Shown: piece after piece, positions 10,919 to 20,874 of the stretch | How positions within the stretch are numbered: the stretch's first letter is position 1 | Layout of the letters: every line of letters begins with the position of its first letter | NCBI GenBank assembly: GCA_947652115.1 | Contig: OX393568.1 | Span: 9,042,887-9,106,886, forward strand | Source: Blastomussa wellsi | Lineage: Eukaryota; Cnidaria; Anthozoa; Scleractinia; Plerogyridae | DNA length: 64,000 bases | Direction: 5' to 3' | Translations under genes and position numbers: made by a program | Notes under the pieces: model-generated | The model's database searches: none | What the model saw: only the letters and a program-made list of their open reading frames with translations | What the model was told of the DNA's origin: nothing

Positions 10919-13900
10919 ATGCTTGTGGTTTTGACCGCTGGTAAGCTAGTGACAGTTTAATTAATTCGACATGCCGCGGGTTTGAAATTCACGAACTGAA
11001 ACGGGCGCTTAAAAGAGGTTTTCGAGGAAGTGCAGCTTTGGCTCGATGGTTTATCGTTTTAAAAGCAACTGATATTCGCGGGTAATCTTAAATCAGGACG
11101 CTTCACATTCCAGACGAGGATGAAAGACCGATCGAAGGCCGTTGGATCTGGCATTCTGTTATCAAAGATGTTTGCATTTTAATCTGACAGTGAGAGGAAA
11201 TCATGCAGCCAATTAGAACAAAATATAAGGAGTCCGTAGACTTGAAATCATATCCACATTTCCCCTATGTCCTCGATTATTTCGATCTAAATGGTGTGGA
11301 TAGTTTCAACTTCGTGTCGTTAGGATGAAAGCAATCACTTCGTAGCGTGACCCGGGCATGAAACTGACAACCAATTTGCTGGGTTTGTTCGTTTAGTTTT
11401 ACGGAAGCTCATTGAGCCGTAATGTCTGGATTTTGCGACTCAGCGTAAACAAAAACGAATTTTGATTTCGGCGTCAATGTCTGTATAGTTTTAGTATTTC
11501 AATCATGTAGTGATCATACGGATTTTGATATCTAAGATTCACCTTCGATGAGCACCGCTAATTTGCATACAACAACGGTCTTTGGCAGGTGGTGCGTGAC
11601 AGAAGGCTGTTAATTGTTTATTGCCAACTCGGATGTGCTTATGTCAATAATATTTTTATTCTTTTCTTTTAGTTATTTTGTATTCTGCTGAAGTGAACTC
11701 AAGAGGTAAGCATCGTTTTATTTTATATTGTTTTTTTCGAGAAGGGGAGGAAACATTTTTTAATGCAAATAGTTTTCATGGTTCTGGGCGATAAAGAGAC
11801 TGCCGGAATTAGCGAAATAAAAAGAGCTTGTACCGAGGAGAGTTTTGATTTCCTGTTTAGAGACTAATTCATCCAGGATATACACACTCTCGTATGGAGC
11901 ACTCCGGAAAATTTTACAAAGCAATCATTTTTCAGCGCAATTCATATGAATCAATGCTATAAACAGGACAACTCGGATTAATATTAATCGAATTAATATT
12001 AATCCTAATGATTATTATAATCCAGAAATAGATTATTATAATCCATTACTGAGGTTTTAGCCGTGCGTTAATCAATTAGGATTAATATTAATCGAATTAA
12101 TATTAATCCTAATTGATTAATATTAATATTGTTTGAAACAACTGAAATAGTTTTTCCGTGAACTTTACATATTAATATTAATACTTACCATGTCAGTTCC
12201 CAGATAATATTTTCATCCACAAAAGGCGCCAAAAGACGGGAAAAATTCAGGTTCATAGTTGCCATCGTGATGTACTGGCTCCGAACCTCGAAACAGTTAG
12301 TGTCTTTGGGATTCTCGCTATTCCTAAGCAGCTGGTATTTATTCCCTTTCTTCAGGTCCCGTTTTTTGTAAAAGCACATGCCCACGGAACGGATTCGCTG
12401 ACTCAGAGGCGCTTGCTCCTTTTCATTTACTTCTAGGGTCAACGTCGTGGTATCTACCAGCTCTAGCATATGCAAGTGATCGTCATGTGACTGATGTGAC
12501 CAGTGTTATGTCCCGTCAGTCTCGTGTTATGTCTGCAGTGTGCCTGTCATTTAGATCTGTTACATCCGAACATTCACGGGAATTCTATCTGAATTATAGT
12601 AGAGATTAATATTAATCCAGGTGATATTATTAATAACAATCTAATCCTTCCAATTTGTGACGTGCCTTAATCTATTACTGAATTATAATAGTCTATTCCT
12701 AGAATTATAATAAACTATTACTGGATTATACTAATCTCTTACCGGATTATAATAACACTATTATAATCCATTACAATTATAATCCACGGGTTAATATTAA
12801 TCCGAGTTATCCTGTATAAATAAGCGCTTTTCTTTTCTCTTTTGAATTTCTGAAAAGGACTTTTCTTTTTCTCTCGATAGTTTGCAATAGTGAAACAAAA
12901 CTCCTCACAGGATCCCAAGGTCGTCTAAACAGCCCTGATGAGGGTCAATACGGAACATGTTCGTGGTCAATTGTTGTCCCTACGGATCTCCGAATAATAT
13001 TTTATTTTCAATTATACAACATTGCGTACTGTCGAACTTCATCTACGTGCAGTGACTGCACCCGTGTCGAATTGAAGGATAATCAAAACAATCCGCCCTG
13101 GCAAACATACTGCAACTCGAGAAGTGAGGTGCCAGAACCTATCTCTACCAACACAAGCGTTTTGTACGTCAACTTCATTCAAGCGAATGGTGATTCTGGC
13201 AGTTGGTTCACCGCTGAATATGTCACGTGGCCATTTGAAGGAAGTATGAATGAATTATTAATGCTATATGGATATAATAAGATGTTAAAGTAATTTAGCT
13301 GACATTCTATCTACTGGGCAGCAATAAAAGAACAACAACTCAGACAAATATAGCTATAAGGTCAGAAGCTACGTCAAAAACAGACGGAGTTCCCAAAAGA
13401 ATAAGTTTTTACGAGAAAATTCTTGGTCTAAAACACATGCATTGTAAAGTTTTCTTGGCCTCTAAATCGAAGAACTGTTCGAAGAATGCCATCTGATCAA
13501 GAACCATGTTCCCCCATCCCTTCCCGCAAATGAACGAATACGTCTAGTAATTATTAGGCCCGAAAAGTACTCCTGCTCCCACAGCGCATGTTCAAAAGCG
13601 AAGTTTGCCAGATCTCCCTTCTGCTTGGCCGTGGAAAATCTGGGTACGAGACTCTGTTGATTTCTCGTGAGGGATTACGCATTTTTTTTTGTTGTTGTTG
13701 TTGTTTTTTTTTTTGTTTTGTTTTTTTTTTGTTTTTTTCATGTTCGTCATAGTATAGCACCATGTTTTATGGGTCATCATGTTGTATTCTCGACCAAGAT
13801 ACTTTCCTTTTGCACTTCTTTTATTCCCTTAATTAACAACTAGACTAGTTGCCCAAGTTTTCTAGTTAACAATTAGATTATGAGCTCGACATTTCTATCG

Positions 13901-16900
13901 CGTGATAGTTGACGAGGGCGCAGCCCGAGTCAACTATCACGCATAGAAATCGAGAGGGAATAATGTAATTGTTTTAGTATAAATCTACTAGTTGTGGCGG
14001 CTTTTGTCTTTTCTGGAACAGCCTCGACCAGTAAACTGTCTACATCTTCACGGGCATTTCGAAAACGTGAAGAAGGGGCGGCCATTTTGTTGACAACCGC
14101 ACTGCTACGCTACTCACTATCTATCACAGATTAAAGTTCACCACTAAATTTTCTCCGATTCTCGTTGGTCTAAATTAAACACGTGACGCGATAGTGTTCA
14201 TCCGCGAAGGGCACTATCAGCGCATAGTGCCCGTCCGAGGAAAATACCCGGATGGATAGTGCCCGTCCGTGAAGCGGACTTTCGTTAAACAAAAAACATT
14301 CAAACGCTATTTGATTGATCTGCGTTTAGAGTGTTTCTTGCCTGATTTTCGTTTATTCGTACGTTTCGGCTTGCAGCAAAAACTCAAGAAGCTGTTTTGT
14401 GAATCTGCGCGCGGAAGAAAATTTAGTGTTGAACAATAAAGACAATGGAGTGTTTATGTCTCGGAACTATCGGTCTGATAGTTGCACCTTGGAAATTTGA
14501 TGTTCTTAACACTAGCATATTTGTTTTAAATATTTGTTTTAAAAACATCAAATTTCCGCGGGGCAACTATGAGCCGATAGTTCCTCAACAGAAACACTCT
14601 ATTGTTTAAATAGATAGTAGGTAGCGTAGCCAATCAGAGAATGGCATTCGTGATAGAAGGAGAGCAGTGTTTGAAAGTCGTCTTCAAAACGGCTACGTGT
14701 TCGCGCTTTAGCGAAGTTTCGCAGGAAGATTTAAACCTTTTTCGTTGCGAATCTAATTGTTAAATAGAAAACAGTCGGAGAACCAATCAGATTTAAGGAT
14801 TCCCAATAGAACACAGCTGAGTTTCTACTGCAAAATAACAAGATGCCACCGAATAACCTGCTATAGACTGGCATCCAATCTTGGTGCTTAGTGTTACGGA
14901 ATCACAACAGAATTAGTTTTGTATTCAAAAGTCGCCATCGATTATCTTCCGAGACATCTAAAATACCTGTTCTTATGACTGACTATTAAACTGAAGAGCT
15001 AAATAGTAGGTAGGTAGGTAGGTATACTTTATTTAATTAAAAGAAACACGCTAGCCCCAACAACACTCAGCTGGTTTCCATGGAGGGCGTGTTTGTACAG
15101 ACATAAAAAGAGACTAAAACTAATAATATAAGATTAACAATATCGTAGATCATAAAAATTCAACTACTATAAACTAAGTATATATTATAAACTAAGTACA
15201 TTATTAATTACAAATATTCAACTATAACACTAAACTAAGTTCATATTATAAACTAAGTACAAAAAAGTAGAAAATCAACACATGTGGCATGACATGACCC
15301 AATTACGTTTAGATACATTTGTTAAAGTGTAAGTCCAGCTTCTAAAGATTTAGCAAGATGTTATATCTCACTCGCCAACAAACCCAGGCCAGAGTCAGGC
15401 GACGGATTTTTGTTATCAGCTGTTATTGAAAAACCTGTTGTGACTTGCTTTAACCCTATCCAGACGGGGGGGTCGGAAAGTGCCCGCGCTGACTTTGGTC
15501 GCTTATAACTTTTGTATTTCTTTCGTGGTTTCGTTGCAATTGAAGTTACGTAAAACATCGTGCCATAGGAATCATAGGAGTAGGGTAGGGGTAGCTGCTT
15601 CGCCCGTTGCATTTTGATGGCGTGTACGGAACAACTCTTGTAATAGCTTTCATCTATTTCGCTGTTGATGCTGTTCGATTCTTGTTGATGGCATTGTATT
15701 GTTTTTTTTCTTTTTCGCAGAAATCGACTTGACGACAACTTCAAGTGATGAGATTTCCAGCCCAAATTTTCCTGGTAAATACCCAAGGAATTCTTATTAC
15801 CTGTGGTCAGCGGTTGCTCCCGCGGAATATCGCATCGAAATTAAATTTTCTAAGTTTGACATGATTTTCTGCTCCGACTGCCAGTGTGATTTTCTGATAG
15901 TGAGAGATGGTCCTTCCAATCAAAGCAAATTAATTGGAAAATACTGCAGTAATCCAGGTATTGTATATACGTCAGGAAACCACGTGTGGATGGAGTTTGT
16001 ATCAGCCTTGGACCGGGACCACAGAAGTGACAGCATAGGATTCAAGGCTACAGTCTCAAAAGGTAAAAATTTATCAACTCGTTTGTTTGTTTGTTTGTTT
16101 GTTTGTTTGTTTGTGTAAATGCTACCGCATTACTTTTTGGCAGCGGTATCTGCGGAATGGGAGTCACGTGTTAAGGAGAAAGCAGCACGTTTTCTGTTCC
16201 GCACAAGTTCGAATCGTGGTTTGTAGTCTCGGTTCATATTATATATTTTTCTACGGTTTCTTAAGAGCTTGTGCAAGTTCATCGCTCGTTACACCACGGC
16301 AGCAATTTCTAAAGTTACGGAAGGCTCACGGAGCATTGTAAGCTAGGGTTGTGCGATTAAAGTATGGCCGTTTGAGTAATTTACCCAGTGTAGTGATCTG
16401 TGGTACCGGTTACAGTTTGTTTGTTTTTTCTTTGTTTAATAATTTTTGTTTAGGGGTAAGGTTTCATATGTGATAGATTACCGCACACGGTCCCACATCA
16501 TCCAACGTTTGTTTCCCTGCAAAATGTTGTGTTTGGTTGAATTACTTATTGATCGTCTAACAGCCTTTTTTCGAAACGTGGTAGCTTCGGTCCATTAAAG
16601 TACAGTAAAACGAAAGAGAAGTGCTGGAACCCATTGCATCTCAAATACTTCACTAACTCTGCATCAGCACAATTATAATAACGTTAAAATAGGAATCAGC
16701 GTAACGACAGCATCTGATCACATGATTACATAGAAAAGGCGGCAAACTCGGTTACGTGCAGAAAAGAAGTAACATATTAGTCAATATCCAGTATTATTAA
16801 AAACTACATCATTGAACAATACAATTCAAGAATTTCATTGGCTTAGCCATCATGGTATATGAGCTATTAGCATATACTAAAACAGAAGATAGCGTTGTTG

Positions 16901-17418
16901 CCGCGCTCTGATTGGCTGTTCAAACTTGACATATCCTTTGCTATTCACCTCCGAGTAATTCGTGAGCCTCACGCGGGCCCTCGCGTAAATGATTGAGTTG
17001 AATAAATGAGTTAAAATAATCATTTTTGAGCTATCTCACTGTTGTAGTATTATACTAAAACAACTATTCACCTCAGTGTGTGTGGTTAGTGTTGAATATT
17101 TACCTCGCCGCTTTGTGGCTCGGCTAATATCGACCACTAGCCACCTCCACTTTGGTGAATAGTTGTTAAATATACCATGCTCTACAAATATGGCAGGCAT
17201 ACGCGCTAACGGAAAGATCAGAGATTGTCTAATATTGCCCTTTTTTGTGAGTTTGTAACAATTATTCCATTCGCGCTTGTTACATATGAAATGATTATAT
17301 CAAACTCGGCGTTATGCGCCTCTTTGACCATCTGTACTTAACAATTATTCCACGAGCGCGCGTTGGATATGAGATGGTAGATAGCCAACGAGGCGCGTAG
17401 CGCCGAGGTGGCTATAAC

Positions 17419-17453
<35 letters not shown>

Positions 17454-17808
17454 TTTTATTAAAAACGCCCCAAAAATATTGTACAAACATTGCAAAAATT
17501 CATTCTTTTACGCGTACACGTACACATTCGTACGCGTACACATTCTTTTACGCGTACACGTATATACCATTGCCTCTCGACCACTCAAAACTCAGGAAAT
17601 GCAATATACATGTACCATAGCTAGTTTTTAATAATATCTATTATTAAAAACTAGCTATGGTATATTGCATTTCCTGAGTTCTGATTGGTTTAGAGGCAAT
17701 GGTATATGAGCTTATATACCATTGACCTACAAATATGGTAGGTGTACGCGTAAAAGAATGCATTTTTCGCAATGTTTCTACTATATTTTTTGGGCGTTTT
17801 TAATAAAA

Positions 17809-17843
<35 letters not shown>

Positions 17844-17900
17844 GTTATAGCACACTTGGCGCTACGCGGCGTACGCGCCTCGTTGGCTATCTACAATCTT

Positions 17901-17933
<33 letters not shown>

Positions 17934-18329
17934 ATATCCAACGCGCGCTCTTGGAATAATTGTTAATTATCACGGCTTAACAAGAGTTATCGGACAAAGT
18001 CTTTGGTAACACTTCTACTTTTGGTTTTCTGGATATCTCATCCACCTTATAAAGTAATGACTTACTCATACAGATCATTTTTGGTTATTCCAGAAATCAA
18101 GCTTTATGTGATTGTGTTACCCTGTGTTTTTGGAATCCTACTGGTTACCATAGTAGTTGCCTTCCTTGTGTTGATGCGCCGACGTCGCCGGCTCGCCTCG
18201 CCGGGTAATGGGGGTCCTGTGGTACAGATGTCACTTTTGAATGAAGATACTCAGTTGTCTGATTCAGGGCCACACAGTGAAGCCAGTTTGCCGGTTTACC
18301 GTCCAACTACACGGGCAATAAAGAGTTGA
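10919..18329 (+). CDS. Two-CUB-domain type I membrane protein, complete 5-exon gene (331 aa)
   Basis: Coding exons are 10919-10940, 11673-11705, 12881-13243, 15721-16062 and 18094-18329. All have GT donors and AG acceptors, the introns interrupting the mature protein are phase 1, and the sum is 996 nt including TGA. Exons 1-2 join to the signal peptide MLVVLTAVILYSAEVNSR. Exon 3 (residues about 19-139) is a diverged CUB domain with CSWSIVVP, C.DC and a W-rich end. Exon 4 (about 140-253) is a clearer CUB domain: SSPNFPGKYPRNSYYLW, CSDCQCDFLIVRDGPS, SDSIGFKATV. Like its minus-strand paralogue it starts IDLT and lacks the usual first Cys. Exon 5 gives a membrane span (Y258-M281), a stop-transfer RRRRR and a 50-residue tail rich in Ser, Asp and Pro. 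An AATAAA lies at 18693-18698. CUB modules bind protein or carbohydrate ligands outside cells; no enzyme domain is present, so a surface receptor or adhesion role is inferred. Introns 2-4 are loaded with foldback repeats. Confidence 0.85.
11963..12815. mobile_element. TIR element with ATTAATATTAATC-rich ends, carrying the HIRAN-like ORF
   Basis: The left end ACAGGACAACTCGGATTAAT and the inverted right end (ACAGGATAACTCGGATTAAT on the minus strand) match except for one base. ATAA flanks both sides (11959-11962 and 12816-12819), a possible 4-bp target duplication. The subterminal parts are rich in palindromic ATTAATATTAAT and ATTATAATCC motifs, repeated in both halves. It lies inside intron 2 of the plus-strand CUB gene. 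Confidence 0.65.
12185..12469 (-). CDS. Small HIRAN-like ORF inside an inverted-repeat element
   Basis: An uninterrupted frame from ATG 12469 to the stop at 12185 gives about 94 residues. The middle reads GMCFYKKRDLKKGNKYQLLR, then NSENPKDTNCFEVR and, near the end, SRLLAPFVDENII. This resembles the HIRAN fold pattern (R-x-P-x-N-x-x-D-x-N-A-x-x-V followed by a helix ending LAPLxD), a small DNA-end or nucleic-acid-binding module. The ORF is the only reading frame of note in the 853-bp inverted-repeat element 11963-12815, which sits in intron 2 of the CUB gene on the opposite strand. The assignment is tentative: the Asn-Ala core is Asn-Cys, and no helicase or nuclease partner is attached. Confidence 0.4.
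   Translation of the reverse strand: MLELVDTTTLTLEVNEKEQAPLSQRIRSVGMCFYKKRDLKKGNKYQLLRNSENPKDTNCFEVRSQYITMATMNLNFSRLLAPFVDENIIWELTW
13868..13973. repeat. Foldback MITE
   Basis: Arms AACAATTAGATTATGAGCTCGA / inverse, with inner palindrome GCGTGATAGTTGAC...GTCAACTATCACGC, in intron 3 of the CUB gene. Confidence 0.65.
14442..14605. repeat. Foldback MITE, about 63-bp arms
   Basis: Arms ACAATGGAGTGTTTATGTCT... and ACAATAGAGTGTTTCTGTTG... (inverted), both reaching GGAAATTTGATGTT. Confidence 0.75.
15007..15350 (-). mobile_element. LINE 3'-end remnant with (TACC)n tail
   Basis: (GGTA)n then TACTTTATTTAATTAAAAG, followed by AT-rich direct repeats (ACTAAGTAC...ATTATAAACTAAGTAC). No open frame; resembles a CR1-like 3' untranslated end. 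Confidence 0.4.
16081..16115. repeat. (GTTT)n microsatellite
   Basis: Eight or so GTTT units beginning about 18 bp after the exon 4 donor of the plus-strand CUB gene. Confidence 0.85.
17059..17167. repeat. Foldback MITE
   Basis: Arms AACAACTATTCACCTC / inverse, with GTGGCTCGG..GCTAGTGG-like inner complementarity, in intron 4 of the CUB gene. Confidence 0.6.
17340..17931. repeat. Nested palindrome: about 590-bp inverted repeat built of foldback MITEs
   Basis: Centre near 17635 (AATAATATCTATTATT). Arms share GCTATGGTATATTGCATTTC-type and AAACGCCCCAAAAA-type blocks in inverse order, and each outer end (17340-17455, 17807-17931) is itself an AACAATTATTCCAC palindrome. It lies in intron 4 of the CUB gene. 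Confidence 0.75.
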
Positions 18330-18692
18330 CGACCCGCCTTGCATTGAAACTGAAGACAAACCTCCGTTAATAGGCGGACGCTTAGTCATTGTCCAAGCCA
18401 CATACAAATACTGCAATTTTACTTCCTGTAAGTGGACTGTTCCCAATGACGTTCTGTTACGGGAGGTTCGACGGTTGTAAATCAATTTCTTTTATAACTT
18501 TGACCATTGCGTCGTATGTCAATTGTATTCTACTATATAAATACGATGGCGGGCTAGGTTTATAATCAAGACTGGGCATTTCAATGCCTGGTTATTTTTT
18601 TTTTCAAATAAGAAACCGGCTGAGCTTTAGGTCGGACCAAACATAGCGACCATTTTCTTAGAAACGTATCACATTGTCAAAATTGTTAGATA

Positions 18693-18698
18693 AATAAA
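18693..18698 (+). promoter_or_regulatory. Candidate polyadenylation signal of the plus-strand CUB gene
   Basis: AATAAA 364 bp after the TGA at 18327-18329, before the SINE at 18725. No other AATAAA is closer downstream on this strand that I noticed. Confidence 0.45.
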
Positions 18699-18724
18699 AC
18701 AGATGTTATTATTTGTCCTGGTGT

Positions 18725-18975
18725 AAGGCACATTGGTCTACTTGTTAGCGCGCTGGACTCTGGGTCAATCCGCGTTCAAGGCCTGGTCGCGTCACTACAT
18801 TGTGTTGCTGAGTACAACAGGCAACTCTCGCAGTGCCCCGCCTTTCCAGTCATGTCTATAATTGGGTGTGAGCCTGCGATGGACTAGCATCCCATCCAGG
18901 GTTTCTAGTTTCTAACACTGCTAGTCGCTTAATTATACCCATCTGATGGTTCACTAGTCCCAACTACTGACCTGT
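18725..18975 (+). mobile_element. tRNA-derived SINE, second copy
   Basis: Shows the A-box-like TTGTTAGCGCGCTGGACTC, a B-box-like GTTCAAGGCC, then GATGGACTAGCATCCCATCC and CTAGTCGCTTAAT. Same body as the copy at 46469-46765, but diverged. It lies just downstream of the CUB gene's AATAAA. Confidence 0.7.
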
Positions 18976-19082
18976 TCTCACTATTTGATTATCATTCGCC
19001 TTCCAGGATAAACGAGGCCATTTTCCACATTTTAGACTAGGTTTTGCACTAGAGGAATTAGCTTTATGTCATTTGCATTTGA

Positions 19083-19444
19083 AAGCATTCCCCGCATTAG
19101 CCTCCATTGCAAGCTAGTGCCAGTACAATACCGGGAATGCGAATATGGCGTGTTGGACTCATTGGTTCCATGATTGCCTGCTCGGTTACAAACTGCTTGA
19201 AAAATATAACATCGATGACCCTGTCAGCTGCGTGCCAACACACGCGTTTCCTTGTATCTGGGCAGTCATCATCGTCGCATTATTTGCTGAGGAAAACAAC
19301 ATCCTGAAGAGGGACGTACAATACCATGGTGTGTTCAAAGATGGAAGTATTAGTTTGCCGGGAATACAAGTGTTTGGAGTCCTGGGCATTATTTGCGAGA
19401 CAATTGTAATAGTTACACAACTCTTAACGTCATATACAAGTTAA
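19083..19444 (+). pseudogene. Ammonium transporter (Amt/Rh-type) fragment, frameshifted
   Basis: Frame 19145-19444 reads LLEKYNIDDPVSCVPTHAF, then a W-A-V-I-I-V-A-LFAEE stretch, then YHGVFKDGSI, LPGIQVFGVLGII and a stop at 19442-19444. This matches the late part of Amt transporters: the IDDPVGAxxVH motif, the GLFAE helix and the GLF-GG...LLGVQ...IIAW helix. The residues expected just upstream (IWRVGLIGSMIA, a membrane segment) continue in a different frame (that of position 19107), so about one base is lost or gained near 19190. An in-frame TAG occurs near 19098-19100. Several core positions are altered, for example CVPTHAFPCIWAV where the family usually has VSVHGxGGxWG. No flanking exons were recognised. 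Most likely a decayed copy or a retained single-exon scrap; a working transporter is unlikely. It lies between the CUB gene and the ATPase duplication. Confidence 0.6.
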
Positions 19445-19502
19445 TGGAATTGCGCATGGCATTACTACAAGAAATCAGTGGCGCTGACCAGCACTAACAT
19501 GG

Positions 19503-19672
19503 TATAGATGGTTTTCACTCACGTGATAGGGCGGCCATATTAGTGGACTAAACAATACAAAATTGTTACGCAAACGTTGCATAAAAATAGAGTTTAGTTC
19601 CCAAAGGAGAAAAAGTCTATTTTCCTAGTTCACCAACATGTCCGCCGTGACGTCACGTGAAAACGATCTATA
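19503..19672. repeat. Foldback MITE
   Basis: Ends TATAGATGGTTTTCACTCACG and, inverted, TATAGATCGTTTTCACGTGA; arms about 50 bp. Confidence 0.7.
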
Positions 19673-20334
19673 ACAGACATCAAAAATCTTGTTGAAAAAA
19701 GCTCGTTATGCCGATTCAGCTCGTTACGCCGATTACTAACATCCGACAACAAAAACTTTTGACTTGTCCATCGTACAATTTTCTATGCTGATTATCAAAC
19801 TGTTTGTTCTTATACTGCTGCTATGGTAGCCTTTAATGTGTTGTAAATGATCACAAATAATTAATAGTCAATGACTGGGTATAATTCGTTTAATTCCCTT
19901 ATTGTAGCATGCACCGGTATAGGGAGGTAGTGACGATCCAACAGCTGCTACTATAATTAAGGAAATTATCTTGATTTGTTTAAACGAATTCTCCAAATAA
20001 GTACCAAGAAATTATGAAAGAGCTGCAAAAAAGAATCTGTAAGTTGCGTTTACGAAACCCAGCTGGGCTATACGGAGACGTGCCGCTGGATAGGGTATGG
20101 TTTTTGACCTCTCAGTCCTGAACAGGGAATGAAAGCGAGTCTGTCCTAAACAGGGTATGGATATTAAGGAGTCGTCCTAGACAGTGTGTTGTTTCAAGAC
20201 TTTCACCGAGTTTTAAGCATGTCCGAAGTGAGAAATGTTCATCAGTATGTATTTGGCCGGTCATCAGTCAACATTAATTAGATCATTTTTCAGGAGTAAA
20301 TGTTAGCCCTAAAGTATAAAAAAACGTTTTCCTT

Positions 20335-20810
20335 GGTCCTAAACAGGGTATGTGTTTGAGGTTATTTTGGTCCTAAACAGGGTATGTGTTTGATGTTATT
20401 TTGATCCTAAACAGGGTATGTGTTTGAGGTTATTTTGGTCCTAAACAGGGTATGTGTTTGAGGTTATTTTGGTCCTAAACAGGGTATGTGTTTGAGGTTA
20501 TTTTGGTCCTAAACAGGGTATGTGTTTGATGTTATTTTGATCCTAAACAGGGTATGTGTTTGAGGTTATTTTGGTCCTAAACAGGGTATGTGTTTGAGGT
20601 TATTTTGGTCCTAAACAGGGTATGTGTTTGAGGTTATTTTGGTCCTAAACAGGGTATGTGTTTGATGTTATTTTGATCCTAAACAGGGTATGTGTTTGAG
20701 GTTATTTTGGTCCTAAACAGGGTATGTGTTTGAGGTTATTTTGGTCCTAAACAGGGTATGTGTTTGAGGTTATTTTGGTCCTAAACAGGGTATGTGTTTG
20801 AGGTTATTTT
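20335..20810. repeat. 34-bp minisatellite, 14 units with 4-unit higher-order period
   Basis: Unit GGTCCTAAACAGGGTATGTG plus TTTGAGGTTATTTT, repeated 14 times at exact 34-bp spacing. Units 2, 6 and 10 carry GATG for GAGG, and units 3, 7 and 11 start GATCC, giving a 136-bp repeat-of-repeats. Degenerate units precede it (about 20080-20200), and a degenerate unit plus a 14-G run follows (20811-20874). Confidence 0.95.
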
Positions 20811-20874
20811 GGTCCTACAGGGTCAGGGTTTCTGACCTCCAGCGGTACCCCTATACCATCGGGGGGGGGGGGGG

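Noticed and set aside
13681..13740. Poly-T/poly-Q coding frame on the minus strand (13554-13780)
   Set aside because: The Lys/Gln run is a translated homopolymer and TTG repeat tract inside a CUB-gene intron.
20335..20810. CRISPR-like array
   Set aside because: Repeats are contiguous 34-bp units with no unique spacers, in a eukaryotic genome; it is a minisatellite.
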